Of a stretch of DNA of 37,507 nt, positions 17,194-28,400 are shown one piece after another. Every line of letters starts with the position of its first letter. The first letter of the stretch is position 1. Source of the DNA: Intestinimonas aquisgranensis (GTDB lineage Bacteria; Bacillota; Clostridia; Oscillospirales; Oscillospiraceae); the NCBI GenBank assembly GCA_020687605.1, contig JAJEQY010000028.1:1-37507 (forward strand), written 5' to 3'. The notes under the pieces were generated by a model that saw nothing but the letters and a program-made list of their open reading frames with translations, was not told the origin of the DNA and ran no database searches. The position numbers and the translations under genes were made by a program.

Positions 17194-19455
17194 TTACGAC
17201 ACCGGCTGGGCGTCGATCTCCAGCTTGGAGGAGAGGACGCGGCCGACCTGGCTCAGATACAACACACCGTCCATGCCGAAGGTGTTCCGGCGCAGGTCGT
17301 CCAGGTCTCCCTTGGTGGGGGATTTGCCGCCCGCATGGACCCGGTTGCGGATGTTCTTGGCCGCACGCACCTTTTGGGCAAAGTCACGCCACCACTGGAC
17401 CCAGTCGCGCTCCGGCATGGGGTCATCCACCACACCGGGCACCGTCACGCCGTATTGGGCGCACAGGGCGCCGAACTGATGCTTTCTCTCATTGAGCATG
17501 TAGCAGAAGGTGCCCAGCATGGCGTTGGTCTCGCTGCGCATAGCGCCAAAGGTGCGGCTGTCCCCCGGGGTGTTGCGGTGAAGGTAGGTATTGTAGTCAC
17601 AGAAATCCCGGTGGGTCTTCAGCATCAGGAAGAGGGAGTCCCGCAGGCTCTGCTCCAGGCACTTCCCGTACATCACCAGGTGGGTTGAGTAATCCTGAAG
17701 CATGAACATGATGCTCTCCATGTGGTCCTCCACCACCAGGGCGGCCTCCACATAAAATCTGCACAGCGGACTCAGGGACTGCATCATCCGGTCGTTGAGC
17801 TCCTCTTCCAGCCCCATCTCGGCACGGATGGCGGCAAAGCGCTGCTCGATGCCCGTCAGGCAGCTTCCTTTCAGCGTATCCGGGTCCACATCGGGCAGGA
17901 TCTCCTGTCCCGTTTGAGCGATGAGCAGGTCGAGCCTGTGGTCGTTCTCCTGCTCATCGCCGTTATCCAGCATTTGGGCAGCACCTTCAGCGGACTGGTG
18001 CAGCCGCTGGTTGAGCCGAAGGTAGTTATCCAGCTTCTCCTCCTGGGTCAGCGCCGGCTGGCCGGAGTTCCCTCCCAGGACCAGGTTCCCGATCCCCAGG
18101 CGGTTTAGAAACTCCTCTGCCGAGATGAGACCGGCGTTGATCTGGACGTTCTGCTCGTGCTTCGTCGCCCCGTCGGCCAGATAGTCTCCGCTCAGATTGA
18201 TCGTCTGCTCCCCCGCCTGGTGGAGCTCCAGATGGAGCGTAACCCCATCCCCGGCGTACTCCTTTCCCAGCTTCATACAGTCCTCCAGCTGGTCCTCCAG
18301 GCTCTGGGGACGCTCCAGCTCCTCCCGGAGGTACAGCTCGAAGAGAGGACAGATCATCCGCCAGGTCTGAGTGCTCTCGTTTCGGACGATGAGACCGCTG
18401 TCCTTCAGCTCGGCCCTCCGGTCCTTCTCCCGGGGAAGGGACTTGGTGATATCCGCATCCCTCCCGCTGTCCAGGATGGCTTTGAGCGTATCCCAATACG
18501 GTTTGTCCAGGTGCTTGGTCCACTGCCGCATCAAGTCCCGGCAGCTCGCAAGGGCCACGCATTGCAGTCTCTCCCCTGTCAGGGCCCCCGCCTCCTCTTT
18601 CCGGCACCGATAGAGGGCCTTCAGGCTGCGCTGGAGCAGGCCCGGAATACCGGCGGTCAGCTTCCAGAGCTCGGTCAGCTCCTCGTCTGTGAACTGGATG
18701 GGTTCATCCTCGTCCTCCTCCCAACTGGCCAGCATGCTTTTGATGGCGCTCTGGAGTGCGGCAGTCGCCTTTTTACCCGTCACACCGTCGGGGATCAGCG
18801 GCTCAGGCAGGATCCGCTCGAAGCTGGAGAGTACATAATTTTTCGTGCCCACACGGATGGAGAAATCCGTGACCACAATATAGGAGATGAGTCCCTGCTG
18901 GGCCAGATAGGCCATGGCGGAGAAGGTCTCCGTGGCACAGGCCTCGGAACAGGTCAGCTGCTGAAAGCGATAGAGGATGAGCGTCACGGAGTAGCCTTCC
19001 TCCCGCAGCCTCCAGGTCAGGGCCTCCAGCAGCTGCAGGCCCACCTGATACTCCGACTTGGCGTTGGCATATTTGGGATTGCTCCGAATCTCTTCAAAGG
19101 CCGCGCTCAGCCGCCGGTGGTCTGCCCCATCCCGTTCCAGATTGCTCAGGCTTGCGTTGATCGCATCGGTCAGCGCAAGGAAGACATCCACATCCCTTAC
19201 GAGCTGACTGCCCATAAAGTAGCAGGGCTGCACCAGGATCTTCTTTTCCCTGGCCAGCGTTTGGCAGCGTTCCCGGTTGAAATAGTCCTGGATCATCGTT
19301 GTCTTGCCCAGCCCCATTGGCCCGGAGATCAGGCTGTTGGGTATGGGAGAACCGCCGAAACGCATCTCCAGTCCTCTCATCATATTGGGATTGACAAATT
19401 TTTTTAGATTACTTCCCTCCGGAAGCAGACCTCCGTCAAACGGAGTCAAATTCAT
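17194..19455 (-). CDS. P-loop ATPase with C-terminal HEPN-like region, partner of the giant protein
   Basis: This 753-residue protein is of a family I do not recognise by name. A P-loop domain begins near residue 35, with Walker A GPMGLGKTT at residues 45-53. The expected Walker B strand reads VTLILYRFQQ (157-166): the acidic pair is replaced by Y162-R163, so ATP hydrolysis may be lost. A GIPG motif near 269-272 resembles the sensor-2 region of AAA+/STAND proteins. The C-terminal third is helical; it ends with a region containing KALE-like (GKCLEQSLRD) and IRNRVHAGG (R703, N704, H707) elements reminiscent of HEPN ribonuclease domains, but the R-to-H spacing is one residue short of the usual R-X4-6-H. 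It lies 38 bases after the giant gene and is surely in the same operon. AGAGGTGG precedes the ATG. Confidence 0.8.
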   Translation of the reverse strand: MNLTPFDGGLLPEGSNLKKFVNPNMMRGLEMRFGGSPIPNSLISGPMGLGKTTMIQDYFNRERCQTLAREKKILVQPCYFMGSQLVRDVDVFLALTDAINASLSNLERDGADHRRLSAAFEEIRSNPKYANAKSEYQVGLQLLEALTWRLREEGYSVTLILYRFQQLTCSEACATETFSAMAYLAQQGLISYIVVTDFSIRVGTKNYVLSSFERILPEPLIPDGVTGKKATAALQSAIKSMLASWEEDEDEPIQFTDEELTELWKLTAGIPGLLQRSLKALYRCRKEEAGALTGERLQCVALASCRDLMRQWTKHLDKPYWDTLKAILDSGRDADITKSLPREKDRRAELKDSGLIVRNESTQTWRMICPLFELYLREELERPQSLEDQLEDCMKLGKEYAGDGVTLHLELHQAGEQTINLSGDYLADGATKHEQNVQINAGLISAEEFLNRLGIGNLVLGGNSGQPALTQEEKLDNYLRLNQRLHQSAEGAAQMLDNGDEQENDHRLDLLIAQTGQEILPDVDPDTLKGSCLTGIEQRFAAIRAEMGLEEELNDRMMQSLSPLCRFYVEAALVVEDHMESIMFMLQDYSTHLVMYGKCLEQSLRDSLFLMLKTHRDFCDYNTYLHRNTPGDSRTFGAMRSETNAMLGTFCYMLNERKHQFGALCAQYGVTVPGVVDDPMPERDWVQWWRDFAQKVRAAKNIRNRVHAGGKSPTKGDLDDLRRNTFGMDGVLYLSQVGRVLSSKLEIDAQPVS

Positions 19456-19493
19456 CCTTGGCCACCTCTTCTTTCTCTTTGCCTGGCCGGACT

Positions 19494-22400
19494 TTACCGG
19501 ATTACGAATTGCTCCGGCTGCTCTCTTCTGTTATAGAGGCGGTACAGCTCACAGCCAAACTGATAGGGTCCGCTCTGATCCTTTCCCCGGCTTTTGATCA
19601 TCTGCCGCTCGGAGAGCAGGGTCTTCATGGCCCGCTCGTAGCGTTTCTCCCAGCTCTCCTCGCCCACACGCGCGTGGAAGTATGTCCGCAGCTTGTCGTC
19701 GCTGATCCAGGTGGAGGCTGTCCGCAGCTCCTCGGTCAGGATGTCCAGCAGGACCCGTTCATCCGCTGTCAGGGCAACCATGCCGTAATTGCCGTCAGAG
19801 CTGGCGATGGGATCGTTCAAAATCCGATCCACGCCCCAGATGATGTCGGAGGGATAAATGATCTCACGTACCGCCCCCTCCATATAGACCAGGCGCTTTT
19901 CGATGATGGTGTTGACGATTTTCTTGGAGTGCCAGGGAAGTCCCCCGGTGATGCTCCACAGATAATCGAGGGATCTTTCGTGATAGCACAGGTCGTTGTG
20001 CTCACCCTCCGTCGCCCGCATGGACTGATTCAGCTCCTTGTTCGCCATCCGTCCGACGCTGAGCTTTACGATCCGCTGGAAGAGCTGGGTCAGGTTATCT
20101 CCCTCTAGGACCATCTTATTGGTGAAGAAGTCGGAGCCGCACAGAACAAACCGGACCGGGGCGTTTTCCGCCTGCATGATATTGCTGATGGTATCCCAAA
20201 GACCCGAGGTGTCCGTGGAGCCGGGAGCATCGGCATCGCTGTCCGTGATGTACAGCGCCACACCTGACTCCTCCGTATCCTCCACTGCCTCCATTCCGGT
20301 TTCCCCATCCGGCTCGCCGTAATCCCAATAGAGATTTTCCACCTCGTCCACCAGCACCACAAGGCCGGTATCGCGGAACCACTCATGGCCCAGCGAGGTG
20401 TAGAACTCATTCAGCCAGCCCCATTTCTGGGGCGTAGTGGCCGCCGGGCAGGTCTCCCACTTTTGGCAGAATGCCTCCCACTTCTGGCGCATGGCCTCCC
20501 AGCCCGGTTCCGTCTGGAACCTGTAGCCCAGCTTGTTCAGGACCTGGTTGACCAGAATGAAGTAGACCCGCTCCAAAACGCTTCCCCGCGCTCCTTCACC
20601 GCTGGTCTCCACATAGTACGGTGCGCCCTCCGGCCGTGTTCTGAACATGTATTCCAGCCGGCGCAGGACCGAGCTCTTGCCCGTCCGCTTCATGCCGTAG
20701 ATGGCGAGGTTGGGGAACCTGGAAAAGCTGTTTTGCGGTCCGAAGTACATATTCAGGATCTGCTGGATGTCTCTGCGTTCGGTGTAGTTCTCCTCGGTGC
20801 ACGGCACATCCACCTGATAGATGCCGTAGTGGAAATCCGACTCGGAGAGGTCCTCCAGCCGGAGCACCCCCTCCACGGGCATGATCTGTTCCTCTTCTCC
20901 GCCCTCGGCGGTAAATTTCCCGGAGAGGGCATAGTGGAGCTCCTCCTGGTCCTCATCCGCCTCATAGGCCAGGTCGAAGGGGACCATACTTCCGCCCTCC
21001 AGGAGATTGAGCTGATAGCGCTGGTACACCACACCGTCCAGTCTCAGATCCAGACAGACGTTGGTGACGCTCTGGGCGCCCAGGTTTTCAATCCCGCCGA
21101 ACAGGTGTCCCTCGCCCTGGGGCCCGGTCTCGTTGTAAATTTTGAGGTTTACCAGGGCCGTGCCCTGGAGCATCAGGACCTGCTGGTTCAAAAGCTTGCT
21201 CAGGCTCTGCTTGAACTCGTTGTTGAAGTTGTCCCGGGTGGCGTCACACTGGGCGATGCTGCTTCTGAGCCAGTTCAGGCGCTCCGTATTGGTCATGGGC
21301 GTGCTCATCTTATCGCCGACCTCACGGACGGACAGGACATGCTCGCGCAGACTCCTCTGGACCTGCTTGTCCGTGATCGCCTGACACAGCGTGAGCATAT
21401 TGGGCTGGTTGCAGTCGCTGATGAGCTCAGACAAATCCTCATAGCTCACCAGGCAGTCGTGAAGGTCCGTCCGGATGCGTCTGGCGATGTTTCCGTTGAC
21501 GGTTATGCCGGGCAGGCAGGGCGCCATCTCATAGAGGATCTTACGGGCTTTCGCCGTGGCGCAGCGGCCCAGGCCCTTTTTCTCACAGGCCTCGTCAAAC
21601 AGGAGCAACCCCAGTTCGACACAATACCAGCACAGGGTCGTGCTCCCCTCGGAGTTCCAGTCCAGGGCGATGAGCTGTCCGTAATATTTGATCCGATCCG
21701 TATTTTTCCGGGCGTTTCGAAGGGCGGACGTCAGTCTTTCCCGGCTGATGGATGTTTCCTCCGTCTGCTTCGACATCCGCCCAAGCCAGTGGGCCGTCTG
21801 CTCCACCACATAGGGGATACTGCGGAAACTGCGATAGGCCTCCCTGAGCTCACGGGGCATCTCCCCCATTCCTTTGTCGTCTCCCGTCTCCTCGAACCGG
21901 TCTTCGTGGAGAAGCTCCTTGAGCATATCGTCCAGATCCTCCTGGAACGGACGGATGGGCGCAGGGTTCCGCCACTTGACACCAAACAGGAAAGCTTCGC
22001 TGGTGGAGGTCGTCGGAGGGATCTCATCCGCCTGGAAGGTACCCCAGTCCCAGCTCCGTCCCTTCTTCCGGTTCTCCTCCCGCAGCAGGTTCTGACCAAG
22101 ATTTTTCCCGCTGACGAACTGCCTGGCCAAGCGGAAGACGATGGCCGAACAGCCCTCGTGGGCCAGGAAGGGCTTTTGCTTGAGGGCGTACAGGATATTG
22201 TTCGGCTGCCCCTGGATCAGCTCCTGGACGCAGCGGATACAGATCTTCCATTTGGCCTTGCACGGCTCCATCAGGACCTGAAGGTCCTTGTAGGAATCGC
22301 CCTGGCAGAGGAGATTGGCCATGTTCATATACTGGGCCAGGGGGATCCGGCTCTTCTCTGCCGCGCTGAGCTGCCCGGTCATGAACAGGCCCAGCTGACG

Positions 22401-25400
22401 ATAAGTCTCGTTGAGCGTTTTCATAAACCGGTTCGGCTGGGGCGATTGCTCCAGCTTGCGCAGCTGATATTCCGCAGCGTTGACGGTCATGAGATAGTCG
22501 CCCCTGTCCAAATAGTCGGAGGGGGGCTCCAGATTTTCCGGGCTGGTCTCATCCGTGCTCCGCTGGGTCAGCAGCTGCAGCATGAGCTCCTGGTACTGGG
22601 GATAGTCGTTGTCGATCATTTCCTTCAGCCGATACAGATTGCCCTGATAGTGCACATAGCTGAAGTTGGGCTGGATGGACAGGAGCAGCCCGATCTCGCT
22701 GCGCACCTGATCGGCATCACCGGTCTCCAGAACAGACTCGAACATGTGGGGATAGAGCCAGGGCAGCTCCACAGGCCGGTCCAGCAGCCGCTCCATGACC
22801 GGGATACGGGGCGGCGCGATGTCGACCACCCGGCTGATCTTGCTGCCGCAGCGGTCGAGGTGGCTGCTCTGGCCGCATTCCGCCAGCAGCCGCTCCATCT
22901 CGCTCAGATAGTGCTCGTCCGCCTGGTACAGCAGCGCAGAACGCATACAGGCCGCGGCAAAGGATATGGGGTAAATCTCTATCAGCCTCTTTACGAGCTC
23001 CTTTTGGGAGGTGACCAGGGCCAGTACCTCGTAGTCCATCCTCCACCAGCCGGTGGCGGCCCGCAGGAGCAGTTCCTGCTTTTGCTTCTCGTCTCCCGCA
23101 TCGCTCAGGAACGCCCGGCACTGGTTTTCCAGGGCCAGCAGCTCCGAGAGCTGTTCTCTGTTGTCCATGTTGAGCCGGCCCATGCAATGGGCCACTACTT
23201 CGCCCTTCTCCGTCTCCCGATACGGCAGGCAGCTGTGGATGACCGCCATGCTCTTGGCCGCGCGGAGCAAATAGCTTTCATGGGTCACGTCAAAGTAGGC
23301 CTGGGCAACCTGGTAGAGGAACTGCACGCCCAGCTCATCGGCGTCGGCCATAAACAGCTGGATGCAGCAGGCCACCAGCGCCTTGTCCGAGGCGTCCTGC
23401 TCATAGAGGAAGGCAAAGGCCTGGGCACACTCCTTCTCCCAGTCGCGGTCAAACGCGAATGCCACCAGCTGGCCGTACAGATCCAGTGTGCGCCGGTTTC
23501 CATTCCGGGGGATGGAGCGGACCAGCAGCTCATTTTTATGGGACAGCCTACCGCTCTCCAGGCAGTCCCGGATCACATGGTCCAGCAGGAGCAGGTACTG
23601 GCTGCTGCTCTGGACCTTGGCCTCCTCAATCCAGTGCTCCGCCTGCCCAAACTCTCCTCTCAGTACCAGGCTCCCGATCACCACCGCCCACTTCTCCGGG
23701 AAGTCCTGAAGCGCAGCCCGGCCCAGGATCTCAAAGAACAGGTCTTCACGCTCCGCCAGGCAGGTGATATCCACCGCCCGGCCGATGTTTTTCCACCTGC
23801 CCTGTGAATCTCTCTCATTCATTTTCTGAATCCCGGCCAGCATGTCGGGAATCCGGTCCTTCAGGGCGGGGCAGGCCTGCAGCGATTCGGGAGTATAGAG
23901 GGCGCCCAGGAGCTGTCCGGCCACAGACGAATTGTGCATGGGCCGCTCCATCTTCTGCAGCAGCAGGGTGGATGCCAGGTCGTACTGCCCCCGGTCAATG
24001 CACTCCTTGATGACGGTGTCCATCCGCTCCGGGTCCTGCTCGGCCTCCATGTACTCCAGCTTGCTGAGGGCCTGCTCGGAAAGACCGGGCACGATGCGGA
24101 GGAAACATCTCAGATATTTCAGATTGCCGATGTCGCTGAGCAGCAGCCGGGTCACCGACTGCTGGTAGAATTCGCCCACGCTGCCCTCTGTCAACCCCAG
24201 GAAATCCACCATGACCTTTGTCTGCTGATCCTCCGCGGACAGGCGGATCAAAGGCGCCCACCATCTGGCATACCGCCTGATCCACTCCAGGTCCTGCCCG
24301 TCCAGGGTCCGGCAGAACCAGGCGGTCAGGCGCTCAGGATGCGCTCCCTGCCAGTCTCCCTCCTCCAGCGCGGACAGGATCTGGGCCAGTTCCGTACTTC
24401 CCGCCTGCGCATAGGCCGTACCCAGCAGATGGACGTTCTGCGGGGAGAGGTCCTTGCACACCCCTTCGTAGAGCAGCTGCAGGTCTGTGCGGTCGAAGGA
24501 AATGCCCTCTTCCAGTGCCGCCGCCAGCTGCAGCAGCTGCTGCAGCAGTGCCGGCCGCTTTTCGTCCTCGCTGTCCAGGGACAGCAGCTCCTTTTTTTCC
24601 CACTGGTAGCACAGATCCGGCCACTGCTTCTCACAGCGGCGCTGGACCTCTCCCCACAGTGCCTCGTCAGAAAAGCCCCTCCGGTCCGCGAGCGCGTCGA
24701 TCAGGCGGCTCATCTGGGCATGGCTGAGGGCGGGAATCCCCAGAAAATCGCGTACGGCCGCCCATTGCTCCGGCTCGTCCGGAACACAGCCGTCCTTGAC
24801 CCAGGACACAAAGGCCTCCACCAGCTGATTCATAAAGGAGGGGACATACTGTCTTTCGCCGTCAGCAGCCGACGCCACAAGTGCCATCCGTGTAAAGAAC
24901 CGGGCGCTCAGGCGCTCCAGCTTACCCAGCCTTGCGGCCCAGGCGGCATCCATCCGGTGCAGCTGATCTTCTGTCAGATGTGCGCGGGTCCAAAAGTCGG
25001 CAAAGGACTGCCACTCCTGATCGCCAATGTCACAGCCCTGCTCAAACAGCTCGATCCAGGTATCCGCGATCTTGTCCCGCATGGCGGAAATCGTGCCCTC
25101 CAGAGCCCCCTCCTGATCGCTCCCGACATCGGCAGCCCCACGTGCACAGATCTGGCCGAAAATGGTCACGCCGCAAACCAGCAGGGCAGACTTCTGCTCC
25201 GCCTGTTCCATCTGGTCGACGCTGTCGCTCCACACGCGCAGGACGGCCTCATACTGCATCGGCGAAAGGCGCATCTCTCCACTCAGTGCGGTAAAGGCAC
25301 TCCAGGCATCGCCATCGATGCCAGTCCCATCCGGTGTGAGCACACCGAACCAGGCGGACAGCAGGCTGTCCGCCAGTGCCAGCCGGGTTTCCTCAGATGT

Positions 25401-28400
25401 GGACGACTTGGCCATATACTCGGAATAAAGCATCAGTCTCCGGCGTCGGATCTCCCCCGTCCCCGTGGCATCGAGCCGCGCTTTCAGGGCCAGACTGAAG
25501 CGCTCTGCCTTCTCTCCGCCGCCTGCCAGATCGAAGCCGAAGCAGCAGTTCAGCAGCCACAGGAATTCCTCCAGGCCGTTCTGACGGAGGAACTCGGTCC
25601 ACCGCTCGCGGTCAGGCTCCTGAAGCAGGTGTCCATTCACACTGGCCAGGCTGCGCAGCTCCTCCAGCGTCAGCTGGTTCTCATAGGCCGCACAGAGCCG
25701 CGCCGCAAAGGTGACGGCATGCTCCCTGTCCTGCTCCTCCCCCGCTGTCCACAGCAGGTCGAAATAGTTGGCCGCAATTCTCGGCTTGATCTGTGTGTCA
25801 CCGGCCAGAATCAGGTCCTCCTGTGCCGCGGCCTCCGCTTGCCGCCCGGCTCCCCGGAGGGCCCGCAGGTAGAGCCACCGCACCTCAGAGTTGTTTTTAT
25901 CCAGCTGGGGCGTCTCGTCAACATATTTGATGAACTCCTCGCAGTTCTGCGGCGAGGTGGTCTTGGAAAGCGTATAGATGTAGATCTTCCTGAAGTGGTC
26001 ATTCCACACATGTTCGGCTTCATGTCTGCGATAGAGGAAGCATAGATCGTCCCAGCGCTCCGCCTTGTTATACATGTCAAACAGGATGCGGGCCGAACGC
26101 GGGTCCTCCTCGGCCTCCAGCAAAAACTGCTCCGCCCGATCATCTCCCAGGAACATCCGCACGCGGCTTCCCACAGAGAAGGGGTCGCTCCCCTTGGGAT
26201 AGGGCTTGCCAAAGCACTCCTTGAAATGAGTGATCTCTTCCCTTGTATAGCCCAGCTCCAGCAGCTGGCTGGGATCGCTGATCAGCTGCTGCATGCCGGG
26301 CAGGTCCAGGCGGATGACGCTCTCCTCAAAGCGGTTTTGCGGCAGCAGGTTGATGACCCGCCGGGTCCGGGCGATAAACTCGCGCTTTCCGCAGCGCGCG
26401 GCGATCTGGAAGACGGCCCGGGCCAGCTCGGCATCGTGCTGGAGACACGTTGGGCTTTCATCCACCCGCTTCAATAGTAGATCATACTGCTCCAGCGCCA
26501 TCAGGCTCCACAGGTAACGGTCGGTATTCTGCTCGCTGCTCCGCAGCGCAGCATAGGCGTTATAATAGGCCACCGCCTCTCTGTACCGCTTTTCCTTGAA
26601 CATCAGCCGGAACAGCCCCTGATAGCTCCATCCCTGGCCCTTCTCCAGATTCTGATACAGATACCCCTCCAAAAAGCGGTGCAGGTTCCCCTGGAACGTC
26701 CAAATCCGCAGAGCGGCGGCCTGCTCCCCCTTTTCCAATACGGCAGACTGCTCCAGCGCCTGCTCCATCTGCGCCCGGAGCGTCTCAGGGTAGCCCCATG
26801 CCTCCATCTGCGCGGGCTGAGCCAGACAGTCCCGCATGGCTGCAAGGTCACCCTCTGCCAGTGCCTTCTCAAACGGACAGCCGCCGGAGATGGGATGGGC
26901 GGCATGCCAGGTCTGAAGCGGGGTCCAGAGCTTCTCCTGCTCCGGCTGCTCCCGCTCTCCAGCAGCCAGCTCATCGAGCACGCCTTCCCGATACAAGAGC
27001 GTGGGGTGCAGCTTTATAAACGCAGCCAAAGCCCCCCGCTGGTGCTGTTCGATCAGGCTCCGGATATAGGCGCCGCTTCGGGCATCCTGCTCCGAAAGGC
27101 GTATGGAGAGACGCTCCGCGAGCCAGCAGACACTTGCGGAGTCCCCGTTCTCATGATAAAGGTCAAACAGTGCCAGCGCCGCCTTGGGAGAGGTCGCAGC
27201 CGCCCACAGCAATCTTTCCGCCGTACCGTTTTTGTTCTTCTGGACAGTCATGACCCTCAGCGCCTTGGAGACACCGTCCATGCCTGCCGGGAGGTCCTGC
27301 CCCAGTGCCGCCCGGATCTGTGCAACGTCCTCCACGGTATACCCCATGGCGCGCATTCCAGACGCATCGTCCAGCACGGCGTAGATACGCTCCAGATCGT
27401 TGTTTTCCAGGGCGCTCTCAAAGGGATTGCTGGGTGTGGAACCCACCCCCAGCCAGCTCCAGAAGGCAGCCGGCCGGCATTGGAGCCGCGGCGTCAGACC
27501 ATGGAGGTACTTTTTCAGGCGGTCATTCTTCTGCTGATCCGGATGCGTGGACAAAAAGGCCTCCAATTCGTCCAGATAAGCGCTGTCCGAGCCGGGATCG
27601 GCACTGCGGATCGTGAACCAGTAGACCAAATCATCATCACTGTATGGGAGCTTTTTGCTGTATTGGTTCCAAAGGGACTCGAACTGCGCTCTCTGGTCGT
27701 TCTCCCTGTAAAGCCGGTACAGAGCGGGAACGCACCGCTCCTGGTCGTACTGCAGTCCAAAAAGGAGATACCGTTCCGCCAGCCGGTCCCGGTTGCCCTG
27801 GACCGCCAGCAGACGGGAAGCAGCCCCAAAGGGCGTGGCTTCCATAGTGGCATGCTCCAGCTTTTTCTGGTCCGGCGCGGTGAGCAGACGGCGGAGCGCC
27901 TTCTCGTCACCCAGGACCAGAGCCTTCCCCAGCTCATCCTCAGGCAGGAGTGCGCTGATGCAGGTGAGCCAGCGCAGCGGCCAGTCCTTTTCCCGGCGGA
28001 GCACCTGCTCCAGCAGCTCGTCCGCATGCATGGGCTCCTTGGGCTGACTGTCCGTCCTCTTCCCGGAAGCGGCCACCGTCATGCACTGGCGGACCAAGCC
28101 CTCAATGCGGTCCAGGTCAAGCAGGGGATGATAATCCTCTTCCCTGGACGCGATGAGCACTTGGGTGGCAAATTTGTAGGAGATCTCTGTGAAGTGCCCG
28201 GTGACCTCCTCCAACGCATCCTCTGCGTCCTGGTAGACCTGGGCCTTCATCACGGTCAGCAGCTTCTGATACGGCTTCAGAAGGGCCAGGAGGGCCGAGG
28301 CATCCGTCCCTCCGGCTCCGCACAGCGCATGCAGCTGCTCCCGGTCCCGCTCCGGCGTGGAGCTCTGGAAATCCCCCAGATGGTTGGCCACATACAGACG

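Noticed and set aside
20385..23807. A long open frame on the plus strand opposite the giant gene
   Set aside because: It is a mirror of codon bias in the real gene on the other strand; its protein has no recognisable motifs and no ribosome binding site or promoter.
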